Source: Lobulomyces angularis (Eukaryota; Chytridiomycota; Chytridiomycetes; Lobulomycetales; Lobulomycetaceae). Taken from it: 35,469 bases of DNA. Below the pieces are notes generated by a model. The model was given only the letters and a program-made list of their open reading frames with translations, was not told the DNA's origin and did not search any database. Within the stretch, counting starts at the first letter, position 1; each line of letters begins with the position of its first letter. The stretch covers positions 2,935-38,403 of the forward strand of contig JADHYX010000110.1 in assembly GCA_027604685.1 (NCBI GenBank). Reading direction: 5' to 3'. Both the position numbers and the translations under genes were made by a program. Shown piece after piece: positions 23,082 to 34,058 of this stretch.

Positions 23082-23598
23082 ATGGATGAGAAAATTAATT
23101 TTGCTGCACTGTAAAAATACTTAATGAGTTTAAAAAATTAATATTTTCCTTTTTTTAATAATTTAGCTGCGCTAATGAATTTACAAAAACTTTTTACCAA
23201 AAGTTTGATAACCACAGAATTTCCTTAATGGAACTATATAGCCCCGTTGGTAAGTACAATACAACAAAAGGTATCTAAAACTTATTTAAATCAGCACCAA
23301 TTTTATGGAATGGGAAGGCTTTTCCTGGTCCACAACCTTACTCAGAATTTTACAACCAATTACCAATTTCACTGCATAAAATTAATAGTTTGGACAGTCA
23401 TCCTGTACAGACAGGAGAGGTGCTAATTAACGTTTCTGGTATATTATTTTTAGATTTTTGAATATAAATCTGTATTTTTTCTTAGGAACTGTGAAGTATG
23501 CGGAAACAGAAGAAAAATTATTTAGCGAAACTTTTTTGTTATCCCAAAATCAAGCTAGTACTTGGGTAATTACAACTAATTGCTTTCGATTTGTTTGA
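23082..23598 (+). CDS. NXT1: NTF2-related mRNA export cofactor NXT1/p15
   Basis: A small NTF2-fold protein that pairs with the NXF1/Mex67-type export receptor at the nuclear pore. Exons: 23082-23110, 23167-23249, 23295-23438, 23486-23598, giving 122 aa. The NTF2 pattern is clear: CANEFTKTFYQKFDNHR, LMELYS, ILWNGKAFPGPQPYSEF, LPISLHKI, DSHPVQ, and NVSGTVKYAE. It ends NCFRFV, where the family has DCFRF. The TWVITTNCFRFV ending is read without splicing. A splice from GTAATT at 23567 to 23689 would swap this tail for another 25 residues; see findings. The presence of NXT1 instead of yeast Mtr2 fits an early-diverging fungus. Confidence 0.9.
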
Positions 23599-23688
23599 TT
23601 CGTTACTTAAATAATAAATTATTTTATAGTTGAAATTTTAAGTAAATATAATAATTGAAAACATTTTTTTTCCATTTTTTTTTAATAG

Positions 23689-23948
23689 TTTGGGAAGAGT
23701 GTCAACTGGAAACTAGGAGCATTAAATGAGTTTTTTCAAGTTTTGCATAATTTCAGTTCGATGTAATATATATTTCAACTTTTTAAAGTAAGTATTATAA
23801 ACATAGCAAATTTGGAAACAAAAAATAAAATATTATAAACAAAAAAAAGATTTTACAGTTTCAAAAATTCCATGACTTCATTTTTAAGAATGGAATAGAA
23901 TTAATCTTGGAAGTAGTTCCTTCAAAATTTACTGTAAATGATATGTAG
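23689..23948 (+). pseudogene. Exon-like pair with internal stop, unidentified
   Basis: The first stretch (23689-23787) follows a strong acceptor (T-run then AATAG). It reads FGKSVNWKLGALNEFFQVL and onward to ...SSM, then meets TAA at 23764. The same frame continues to a strong donor (AAA|GTAAGT at 23788). After the acceptor at 23858, a second stretch (23859-23948) continues in phase (FQKFHDFIFKNGIELILEVV) to TAG. Apart from the one TAA, the two join into about 60 open codons. This could be a broken gene, or an alternative 3' end of NXT1. I recognise no family. Confidence 0.3.
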
Positions 23949-24118
23949 CTACAGCTGCAACGCCGACATTTTGAAGAGGATTTCTTCTTCATCAAAAAAT
24001 TTTCCTTCAAAAAAATGAACTTGATTGTCTTTAAAATTATGCTATAATTAAGTTTTCAAAAACAGAATTGAAATAGGTTCTTTGATATTTGTGTAATTTT
24101 TGCTTGGGTACAAGAGGT

Positions 24119-24247
24119 TTAGGATGATGTTGGTTCTGCTTTCGCAGTAGATTTGTAGTATCCAAAAGTTGCACCATCGTGCTCCCATAAGGTATGATTA
24201 TTGTAATCAGTGACCATCCATCCTAATGCATAATGTGATTTTTGAAT
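24119..24247 (-). pseudogene. Fragment of a beta-lactamase-type serine hydrolase
   Basis: 42 codons after a good acceptor (TTTCTTTAG at 24248) read IQKSHYALGWMVTDYNNHTL then WEHDGATFGYYKS, and soon hit TAA. The YALGWMVTDY...LWEHDGATFGY block is the C-terminal block of class C beta-lactamase/LACTB-like hydrolases (family form: YGLGWFV..Y.G..LV.H.G.T.GF). The expected downstream sheet is missing. Upstream minus-strand sequence to about 24540 has only broken open stretches. No SxxK active-site motif is visible. It is most likely a decayed remnant; a C-terminal exon of an unfound gene is the alternative. Confidence 0.45.
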
Positions 24248-24617
24248 CTAAAGAAAAAAATATCATTAAATTATTTAAACAAAAATTAAGAAATGTTTTG
24301 CTACCTTTAACTAATAGACACTGATAAACCAACATTAGCAAAATATTTTCTGATATTTTCGATTCATTGGAATATCATCAATCAGTTTAGGAAAATTTTC
24401 TTTATTAAATTGGTGGGATTTATCAGATCATTTTTCACATATACTAAAGCATGATCCAAAAACTAGGATATTGATGAGTACTGGAAGCCAAAAACGAATA
24501 AGCTGTCCTTTGATTTTTTTCCACCTTGATGTTTTGCTTTCAATAAAATATTAAAGAATTGTTAAAAATTTTAAATTTTAAAATTTAAATTCATTTCATT
24601 TTAGGATTGATTTATAG

Positions 24618-24721
24618 AGAAGTGCCAAACTTCGGATAATCCAATTAGAGTGTTAGGGTTCGGAGTATTAGGAGGTACACTATCAAGTGGAGTTTTTTAT
24701 TCTGCAAAACTGTTAATATAG
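24618..24721 (+). pseudogene. Orphan exon with glycine-rich hydrophobic helix, weakly HIG1-like
   Basis: After TATAG at 24617, an open stretch reads KCQTSDNPIRVLGFGVLGG then TLSSGVFYSAKLLI and TAG. The order Cys, short polar stretch, NP, then a Gly-rich hydrophobic helix vaguely resembles a HIG1 domain (respiratory-complex factors such as Rcf1), but the match is weak. No start codon or upstream exon can be joined with confidence. It may be the last exon of a small membrane-protein gene or a relic. Confidence 0.25.
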
Positions 24722-25170
24722 GTAATTATGATAAATAAATTGCAGTTGTTTTCTATAGAAAAAAAAAGCTTTTAAATGCATTGTTGAAAGATATTTATCA
24801 AAACACTTCCTAGAGTTGTAACTCCAAACCTCTCTAATCCTTCTGCGTGTCTGAACAATAATTTCTACAATTTTACACATGTAAAATTTATATACAAATA
24901 CCTTACATAGTTTACATCACATATGTTTGAAGCAAATTACATTTACTTGAAATTTTCAGTTGTTTTGGATGTTAAAATAAACTATAAATTCAACAAGATA
25001 ACTTCAACAAAAATGGTAGAATGAAATGTTATTACTGAAAACATTTCCATCAGTTAATTTAATGTAAATTACACTTTTTTTTTTTGAATAGTTTTCTTTA
25101 AAAAAAAAAAAATCAAACTAAAATAAACTTCACATTATTCTTTCTAGCCAAGGCAAGTAAGAAGACCAAT

Positions 25171-27337
25171 TTAAACCATATTACGATACCTAAAGAAGTA
25201 TATTAATAATTACAAGGCAAGTTTCTACTTACATATTCCCAGCATACTGCATAGGTTTAACGTTTTGGGGATGAGAAACAGCGACAAATTGATTGTATTT
25301 TAATTTTAAGTCAGGGGTAATATGAATGTATGCACCTTTATTTCCCACAGAATCACAATAATTCGGGGCGGAAAATATAGTTATACCTGTAAATAAACAA
25401 CATGTTATTTCAATTTTACAAAGACAAAAACATACATTTTCCATTATGATCGGCGGTATATCCATCTTGCTTCACTTCATGTGATCGAATGAGCAGATCA
25501 AGATTGTTAAACTTCAAAAAGTTTTCAGTCACATCCGGTCCAAATTGAATGCTATGTTTAACAGAAAATATATTCAGTATTCTATATATATTTTTTATGT
25601 CTTGGTTTTACCCTACACCTCTTTTACTAGGGGATCTGCCTAATTCTGGCTGTGGATCAGACCACAGTAACTCACACATTAACCCTTCGTGTCCAGGTTG
25701 TCTAAATCTATTAATTTTACGCAGCTTAACACAAATTTTTGTTAAATTTAACAAAAAAATTTTCAAAATTACTTCATCTAGTGAAACATCATCTCTACTA
25801 AATAACCCTCCATGAATAACCAAAATTTTTCCTCCAATTACTAAAAAATAAAGTATTATTAAATCAAATGAAGAAAACTATTACCTTGACCCAATGGTAC
25901 CGCATTAAAAACTTCAGAAAAAAGTTTAAAAGTTAATTCGTTGTACTTGGCAACCACTTCCCCCTCAAAACCATATACCTTATTCATATCATTAGCTTCA
26001 TGATTTCCCCGAGACAACTGTACAAAAAATTATTTCGAAGTCAGAAAATTAAGCAAATCGAAAAAAAAATTCTTCAGAACTTACATGCATGGCATTTGGA
26101 TATAATAATTTAAAAGATAAAAGTGTCAAGATACACTCAACACTAAAACTACCCCTGTCTACAAAATCTCCATTGAACAAATACATATTCGTTTCACTTG
26201 GTAGTCCATTTTTTTCAAATATATTTAACAAATCATAATATTGACCGTGAATATCCCCGCAAACAGTTATCTTTCCATTAGATGGAATAGTTATATCCAC
26301 TAAACTTTCTAGCTTTTCCAATTGCTGCTTTACTTCCATTAATAACTTGAGAACATATTTTCGATGAAGTTTTCCTTGAGTTTTAAAACATTCCATCATT
26401 TCTTTTATAAATTCTAATGTAATCCCTCCTTCACTAGGTAAGTGAGGACCACTGTAGCTATAATATACAACAAAAAAATTAATTTTCTTCTAACTTCATT
26501 TTTGCGTGTATAAATTAAAAAATCTCCAAAAAATGAAATATGTTAAAACTTACGATTGCTCCAAGACAATTTCATCAACGTTTCCAATACGTTCAACAAT
26601 ATCAAAATGCTCATCGCATGCAATGGCTTTTTCAAACTCAATCCTTTTAAATTCTTTTTCACATTCTATTAATTTCAACCTAGCATCCCTGTCATTAGGG
26701 GCAACTTTACAAACATTTCGAAAATCCTTTACTGCCTCTGAATTCAATAAAAGTTAATTTATTTTTTATAAGTCGTCTGCATAACTAAGAACAAAAACCT
26801 TTAAAATTTCCTAACGCCATATTTCCTACAGCTCTTCTGTAGTAGCCTTTAACATAATTTTTATCCAGTTCAATAGCTTTGTCAGCGTCTCTCACAGCCG
26901 CCCCATAAACTAAAAATAATGAAGTCAGCATTTTCTTCATCAAAAAATGTGAAGTAACAGACATTCAGTTTTCAAATAACAAATAGCTCTATTAGTATAA
27001 TAGGCTGGTACTTTAGGGTTATAAGATATTGCTAAAGTGTATTGCTCAACAGCGTCATTGTACTTGTGATCCGAAAACAACTTATTGGCCAAAGCTTTAA
27101 TTTCTTCTGCCTTTAAGATATCTTTTTCTGTAATATCCAAATCCAATGCTTTTAAATTTTCTGTTGCTTTATTATTTGAAAAAAAAAAAAAATATATAAA
27201 ACATATTTATTATAAGGTGTTAGGTGAAATTTGACACAGTTCTGTAAAAAATTGAAAAATAACCAGCATTCAGTTATTCAAAAAAAATGGAAAAAAATAT
27301 TCATAAAAGAAAGTAAGTCAATACCTGTGGACATCAT
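25171..27337 (-). CDS. PPP5: Serine/threonine-protein phosphatase 5 (TPR-PPP)
   Basis: PPP-family phosphatase with an N-terminal TPR domain that binds HSP90. It starts at 27337: exon 1 (27337-27325) gives MMST, then a 158-nt intron leads to exon 2 at 27166 ([16 protein letters not shown]). TPR repeats follow ([49 protein letters not shown]). The catalytic domain has [48 protein letters not shown] and SAPNYCD, so all metal-site motifs are intact. The last exon (25189-25171) is only 19 nt. It changes the ending from a stop after YAGNM to NMYRNMV, which better fits the family length (PMAYANTLLQLGMM in animals). One intron (25772-25725) is 48 nt and stop-free. About a dozen exons in total. Confidence 0.93.
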
Positions 27338-28502
27338 CGAATTGAATATTTAAAACTGAGTTGAGGTTTCAGTTGTAGAATGAAAATTATTTGTAGAAAA
27401 AAAAAAAAAATTAGGATTTTAGGTATTATTGGATAAAAAAAAACTCACTGTTCGTTTGAGCATTATCTTTGTGAACATAACAAATAAATCAAAATTATAT
27501 ATAAATATGTGAAATTAATTTGCAATAAAAATTTAATGACTGAACAAAAAAATTCCACAAATAAATCTAATTTTAACATTATTTTAAAGAACTGGAACTC
27601 AACTTCACAATCGACAAAATTAATATTTAATGTTAACCGATTAACCTTACATACTACCCTTTTGTTAAATGATGATTTACTCAACACAAACGATGTTAAT
27701 AAACATATTATTCTATTGAAGATTTTCAAGTTACATTTTGCTTGTTAAATAAACACACAGTAAACAATAAGTATAAAAAAGAAAAAATGCCTATCGTTAA
27801 TAGATTTTTACCACACATTATCAGTTATAAACCAACGAAAACAACTAAGCTAAAGAAAAAGGATAGAAAGGATTTTTTTTTTTCAAAATTTCCAGAGTGT
27901 ACTTAAAAAGAAAATGATCTAAATGTTTTTTCCATGTTATTTAATAAAATACTTGTTTCATTTCCAAAATTAGAATGGAGCTGTGGTTGCGACATTAAAT
28001 CAAAAGATGATGTAGGAAATACCTTACTGAATGTTAAAGAAACACTTTATTTAAGTCGATAACTATTTTCCTACACAGTTTTCGCTATTTTCTTCTATAT
28101 ATAATTTTAATGCACAATTCTTTTATGGGTCACTTCTCTAAAAACCACACTTGCTCATTTTACAAAAAAAAAATTAACTTCTTAATGCTATTATTAACTT
28201 TAAGATGGTGATGGATTAACTATAGAAGTAGCAAAAATTTAAACTGCTTAACTGCTCAGAAAAATCAACCTTTTTTTCTTTGATGTTACTCTTTGAACAG
28301 TCTCTTTCATTTAATTCATTTTCAGTAATAGTCTTAACATCAAACCGCTGTCAAAAAATTCCAGATGCTCTTTTAATAAGTACTGAATTTATGATTTCAT
28401 TTTGGATTGTATAATTCAATTTATTATTTTTTATTTCATCTGTTAGTTGAAATATTTTTAAAAGCTTCAATTTTTTTTTTAAATATTTTAGATCTATAAA
28501 TA
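27338..28502. other. Intergenic region between PPP5 and SPT8
   Basis: 1.16 kb between divergent genes, very AT-rich. Overlapping open frames at 27463-27748 on both strands are Asn/Leu-rich and look like chance. I see no RNA gene. It should hold both promoters. Confidence 0.5.
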
Positions 28503-30531
28503 ATGAGCCAAATGGATATAGAAGAAAAGGAAGAAATAGATGATGACGAAGAAATTGATGAAATAATTGTTAAGACGAAAGATCTAGTAGGTAAAAAGCG
28601 TATCACGTTTCTGACAGTTTTTTAATTTATGATTTTTTCAAAAACTTTGCTATTAAAGAAAAGGAAAAATCAGACTTAAAACAGAAAATTGAAACTTGTC
28701 ATACCTATAATATATTTCCTTCAACTTCATTTGTTCACCCTTGTTCGATATTTTCTTTAACAGCAACAAAAAATTTTGTAAATCAAATTTTTATTTTTTT
28801 GTTAATATTTAATTTTTGTAATTACTTTTACTTACATTCGTTTTATTAATCAAATTAAGCCAAGCCTTAATAGCGCTAATTTTTTTTTTAATTTTTTTTA
28901 TTTTTTTAGAAATGGGTTTTTACTGGTAAAAAAAAAAAATGCATCCATCAGTCAATTAACTAACTAGAATATTTTTCCAAAAATTATGAAAAAAAGGAGG
29001 TGAAGATGGTTTTATTAGAAAATATGATTTTATCCCATCATACAATGGAGAATCGTTATTAACTCAAACACAAAGACATGGCTTGGCAGAATCAATTATA
29101 AATGCAGGAATTCTTGTTTCAGCATGGGAAGTTGAAGATGTAGTGACACCTCCTGTGGGATCTACACCTCAGCCAACAATCGAAACCCCAGTAAAGCAGA
29201 TTTCACCTGTGTACAGTATTGATGTTCAATCTGAGGGTATATGGCTCCTAGCAGGAATGGAGGTAACAAATATTTAGATTTTTGTATTCTCAAACTTTCA
29301 AATTACGATTGTTGCTAGAGCGGTGCGATAAATTTATATAGCGTGAGACATGAAGAGGGTCAGTGTCATTATACCTTTACTAGGCATAAACAAGTTGTGT
29401 CAGTAATAAAAATTAGCCCCGATGAGAAAAGCTTTTTAAGTGGTTCTTGGGATCGACAGATTTTACAATGGGATTTAAATACTGGTGAAATAATCAGCAG
29501 TTATGCAGGGCCAATATCACAAATTACCTCTATTTCTATACGTTCCACACCAGTTCAAAAATCTTTTATTCCTGGTAGATATCAAACCTTTATTTTTTTT
29601 TATAATGTAATGTTTTCCTTAGTTAATGCTTCCAATGACAATGATAATCACAATCATTTTTCATTTTTGGTAACAACTTTCGATGGAGTTGTTTGGATTT
29701 TTGATAGTAGGTCACCAAATGAGCCAATTAAAAAAATTCCACCTAGTACTGGTTGTCCACCTTGGGCACTCTCTGCTTGTTGGTCAAAAGATGATTCAAA
29801 GATATACTGTGGAAGAAGAAATGGATCTAGTAAAAACAAAAATAAATTATAATTCCTAAATATAACTAAATTAAATCCTTAAATACAATAATTGTGTTTT
29901 TCTTAATTTTTTTTTTTTTAGTTGATGAAATTGATTTTTATGATGGATCAATATTAAGGTCTATTAAATTACCTAAAGATAGTGGCCCTGTTTACTATGT
30001 AATGCCAATGTTAAATAATACACAGATACTTTGGTAAAATATATTAATATATTAATTATCTTTTAATGAATAAATAAAAAAATAAAAATTAAAAGTGCAT
30101 CATTTGATAACATACGACTTTGGGATTTAAAGTTAACACCTGAATCAGCAGTTCCGTCTGGGACCAACACTCCAAAACAGCCATCTCAGCAAAAGAGCCT
30201 GGGAATGTCAGAGTCGAATAATTTTGGAAAATCTCCGATGAAAGATCCATTAAATAAAAAGTTAAAAAATTTTTTAGATGATACCTTAACTCCTGTAGTC
30301 CCGTTTTCTATTATACCTGGCCATCACGGTGGTGTCATCTCCACAATGAGTATGAATTTTATTTGTTTGATAATTGATATAATTTTAAAATAAAAACCTA
30401 AATTTTATTTAATTTTTTTTGTAGTTACTGATCTTGAAGGAAAAATCTTGATAACCGCTTCAGGTACCAAAGGATGGGAGGGAATATCAAACAATAATTG
30501 TTTAGTTTACAGTATTATACCAAAAGATTAA
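28503..30531 (+). CDS. SPT8: SAGA complex subunit Spt8 (WD40 protein)
   Basis: A WD40 subunit of SAGA that contacts TBP. Nine exons: 28503-28590, 28659-28777, 28910-28925, 29000-29262, 29319-29574, 29623-29829, 29922-30033, 30096-30349, 30425-30531, giving 473 aa. An acidic start (EEKEEIDDDEEIDEIIV) is typical. Spt8 wording is clear: KWVFTGGEDGFIRKYDF, TQTQRHGLAESIINAGILVSAW, SPVYSIDVQSEGIWLLAG, FLSGSWDRQILQWDLNTGE, DGVVWIFDSR, CGRRNGSIDEIDFYD, ASFDNIRLWDL and, near the end, TASGTKGWEG. Exon 3 is a 16-nt microexon. Its downstream acceptor has two AGs three bases apart (28996 and 28999). I chose the second because it restores the FTGGEDGF of the family; the first would add one Gly. The C-terminus lies opposite the deubiquitinase gene. 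Confidence 0.93.
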
Positions 30532-30643
30532 AAAAAAATAAAATAATAATAGTAATAATAATAATTTTTATAATATAATAAAAAAGTATATGTGTATTAA
30601 TTTTCTCTTTACAAACTAGCAATACAAAAAGCAAATAAACTGT

Positions 30644-30665
30644 AAAAAAAAAAAAAAAAAAAAAA
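30644..30665. repeat. Poly(A) tract, 22 nt
   Basis: A homopolymer of A in the 190-bp convergent gap between SPT8 and the deubiquitinase. Confidence 0.85.
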
Positions 30666-30721
30666 TTATAGTACAAGAAAAAAAAATATTAATAATAATT
30701 TAAGCGATGATTTCATTTAAT

Positions 30722-33168
30722 TCATAATGTTCTGCAACTCCTTCTTGTGATCATATTGGATTTGTTCAACGATTTTTCTAAAGCGAATGTTGATACCTTA
30801 ATGCGTTTTGGTTTAGTTTCCTCAGTTTCATTGTAATTGACTTTTCTCTTTTCTGTTACTGCACTAACTGAAGAAAAAAAAGTTTTTTTTTTTGGACTTT
30901 GTTGTAACAATTTCTCATCGTCAGAAGCGCCATCTTCAAAACATGTAATGGTGCTCGGAGGTGATGAACTGCTTAAACTTGGGGTAGGTGAAGAATCTCT
31001 CCCATCAACATAATTAGAATTCGTATTGCTGGAATTAATATCGGATATATTGGGAGTAGCACTGTTTTTTCTCAATGAGTAAAACAACAAGTACGGATTT
31101 TGGTGTAAAAGCTTTTCTTCGTTTAAAACAGAAGGCGCGTTATCGTTCAAAAGAAACCAGTCACCTTCCTCTTCACACCAGCTATAATTTTTAAAGTGGC
31201 CACCAGCACCATCGCCATCATGTACTATACAAGAGTACAAATCATAAATGGGATGTAATGTGTTTCGCGTGGAAGTTTTATTGTAATAAACAAAGGGGGA
31301 TAAATCCAAACCACTTAAACTAAACTTAATCTTGGTATCGTTCTTGGAGGAATGTCTAGTGTTGACGTTAGAATCTGCTCTTTGAATATGTAGGCAGAGT
31401 ATCTAATTATAAAATTAAGTATTCAAGTTTATTTTAATGACGTATTTACCTCTGGAAATTCCTTAATAGTTAGCTTTTTGGAACAGCCAGCATATTTGCA
31501 ATTATCACAAATTTTTTCAGCTAAAATCTCATCTTGTACAAAAGAATGCAGGCAGTCTAATTGAATACAAATTAATGTAAAATACAACTTTCTCAAAAAG
31601 ATATTTTAATACCTTCGATCGAAAGTGAACTCCCAAATTTAGGTATAGACAAAGATAAATTTTTAAATAGCTGCCCTCTAGTAGTAGTATGTTTACAATT
31701 TAAACAACAAATGGTATCCATCAGTTCCCCAGTAAATAGACCGGAAATTTCGTGGGTAACTGCTTTACCAGTATCTCCAAGGGTTGGTATATATGACGTA
31801 TGAATTACAGATGAGGATTGCTGCTGTTTTAGATGTTCTAAAGCCTCAGTATTTAATAATTCTAATAAAATGGCAATAAACTCTTGTGAGTCTTGCTGGT
31901 CATAACCACCAAACTTTATTTACAAAAAATGAATTTAATAATTAAAAAAAAAAAACTGATGTACCTTTTGCGATCTTTTCAAAAAAGCCTCGTGAAAAGC
32001 AGCAGGATACACTAAAGACGAAGAGGTATTCCACATTTCATTAAGAAGCAATTTAAGCTCTAATTCCATGGTGCTATTAATATAAAAGGGATGTTAACAA
32101 ATTGCTTATTGGAAGTAAGTTACGTCTCATCAAAAGTTCTCACATGATTCGCAGTGTCATATCTGTAATACTTTTCTTTGATAACCTTGGAATGACTTAA
32201 AAAAATTTTGTTAAAACACAATTATAACTTCTTTATTATCAATAAGATAAATCAGTGGAACAGTTGCGCCAACTCATATACAATTAAAAGAAAAATAACT
32301 AAATTTTTTCCCTCTCTTATTAACTTAAAAGTGCTTCGATTTCAAATTGCAACTTTTTGCAGTAAAACGCACGCTAAGTACATTTCCGCTCAATTTTAAA
32401 CGGTAACTATTTTTTGAATTAAAAATACATACCAAAAGGTCTGCAAAATACTATTCATGTAGCAAGTATTGGACATGTTAGATATGCCAGTAATATGTTT
32501 AAACTTTTTTCTTGTAGTTTTTCTGTTACTATTTTTATGATAGGCGTTTCTTTGACCAGTTTTTAGTTCAGTTATTTCCTTTGCCCAGCTAGAAGCGGAC
32601 TTTTCCTTCAAATTGGATCGCGGGCTAGATTTATTACTAGTGAGACTATCGATATGTTTTTTTAAACTTTTTTCGTTAAAGAGTTTATTGATGGTGGATT
32701 TCATCTGAGTAAACTCTTTGGTTTTAGAAGTACTTATGACCATCTCACAAAGCTGACTAGTTGATTCATTTATTAAAAAAAAAAAAAAAAAAGGTTGTTA
32801 GTTTAGACGCGTTTAGCTTTCTATTAATTTTATTTTTCGAAGAAACTTACCACCAAATAAACTTTTTTTCTATACTATAGAATAAAGCATGCAAAGAGTT
32901 TCCCTTGGAATGTACTTTTACGTGGTTGTCAGTTAGTCTATAAATGAAGAATATTTTAAAGAAAAAATAAAAATGAACAAAAAAATTTTTTTTACTGTCC
33001 GCAAAGAATAGAATTGCAGTGTAAACAGAACCAAGAGTCCTGCTCACCTTTTGAGCAAGTAGAGCAGGCCCTAGAGAGAATACTTTGGTTTAGGGTAATT
33101 CTAACAGGATTGGTAGCGTTTATAGTTGCCCAACTAGCAGGTTTATGGTGACAACTTGCAGATTTCAT
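30722..33168 (-). CDS. ZnF-UBP ubiquitin-specific protease
   Basis: A cysteine deubiquitinase of the USP class. It starts at MKSASCHHKP (33168), giving an N-terminal ZnF-UBP finger (C-H-H near the start; CSTCS...WFCLHCNSILCG; HSKGNSLHAL; WWCQLC). First exons: 33168-32996, 32937-32851, 32756-32433, 32195-32124. The Cys box is ITGISNMSNTCYMNSILQ. The QQD box is GYDQQDSQEF. A CxxC pair (CCLNC, CDNC) holds a zinc. The His box is GGHFKNYSW...LLNDNAPSVL, followed by YLLFYSLR. Catalytic Cys, His and Asp are present. A Ser/Pro-rich tail of about 120 residues follows the catalytic domain. USP3-, USP44- and USP22/Ubp8-like proteins share this layout and I cannot choose between them. The intron at 32432-32196 is long (237 nt) and could hide a small exon. 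It is convergent with SPT8. Confidence 0.88.
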
Positions 33169-33418
33169 TTTTGAAGGAAATAACTGAAAAAAATTTCTAT
33201 TGTACAGTTTCTGTTTTTTTAACAAGAGTTTCTTTTCTCTTTTTCTTAAAAAACCCCTCTAATGAGGTTAAAAATTACGTCCTGATTTTTAAGACAACAA
33301 CTGAAAATTTCAAAAAAATTTCGTAGAAAAAATGAGTTTGAAAAAGTAGGAAGATAAAAGAAATGCGAAATGGATCGCGTGGGTTTTATTTTTTTACGTA
33401 TAATCAGCACGTAAGTTT

Positions 33419-33745
33419 TTAGAAGCAAAATTCAGAATAGGCTTCGTTCAAGAATTCCTCTACCTCAAATGAAATGTTTCGAAATTCAGGATGGTTATAT
33501 TTATGAATGTTAACAATAGATCTAATAATGCATATCTCATATATATACTCGTGAAACTTAAAATTTTTTTTTTCCGTTGAACGCGACGTTTCTGAATGAA
33601 AGAAATTTAAAGCAAATCTGGAGGAAGGCAGTAGTTGCACCAAAGTATTAAACAAAGAGATCTAGTTTTGACGTGCAAAATGGTGTCAGGCTTCACCTTT
33701 GGCTCCAATCACTATCCACGTCTCCTCTTCCTTTAAGCAACGCAT
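33419..33745 (-). CDS. Candidate small protein, no family recognised
   Basis: A minus-strand open stretch (33661-33419) with ordinary amino-acid composition, unlike the A/T-driven ORFs nearby. It includes LVQLLPSSRFALNFFHSE and HKYNHPEFRNISFEVEEFL and ends NEAYSEFCF. It follows an AG acceptor (ACTAG). An ATG at 33745 (MRCLKEEETWI) could be spliced to it from GTGATT at about 33712 in phase, giving roughly 92 aa. The donor is unusual, so the gene could instead be an isolated exon. It has no signal peptide or obvious membrane helix. The adjacent deubiquitinase begins 251 bp downstream on the same strand. Confidence 0.35.
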
Positions 33746-34058
33746 TTTTTAAGTTTTAAAACTCAGCCAGATCCAATCATTTTTTAAAAATTTGCCAAGA
33801 ACTTTGTTATTAAAATCATCAGTTTACAGTAGATTCTGGGCACTATCATTGATAAAACTTGATAATAAATTAATGTATGTTATTAAAATTGTTTTTTGTA
33901 GAAAATGATAAACTACTTTCTATAAAGAACCCTTTTTTTGATTAAAACTGTTTCCGGATTAAAACACTGTTTTTCCTATCACTTTTTCCTCGTAAATTTT
34001 GTAAATTTTCATTACATACAATTAATACTTTCAAATAAAAAAAAGTTAAATCTTTAAA

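Larger units (their letters stand above)
23599..25170. other. Gene-poor region with exon-like fragments
   Basis: About 1.6 kb between NXT1 and PPP5. It holds four short stretches with coding character on both strands (listed separately), but no complete gene I can build. The rest is AT-rich filler. Possible readings are a decayed gene or two, or a short multi-exon gene whose start I cannot find. Confidence 0.45.

Noticed and set aside
27463..27748. Overlapping 79-88 codon ORFs on both strands
   Set aside because: They are almost mirror images, Asn/Leu/Lys/Phe-rich, with no splice signals or motifs; typical of AT-rich intergenic DNA.
32208..32399. 63-codon plus-strand ORF inside the deubiquitinase intron
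   Set aside because: It starts from a non-ATG codon and lies antisense in the 237-nt intron; no family features. I note the intron itself as unusually long.
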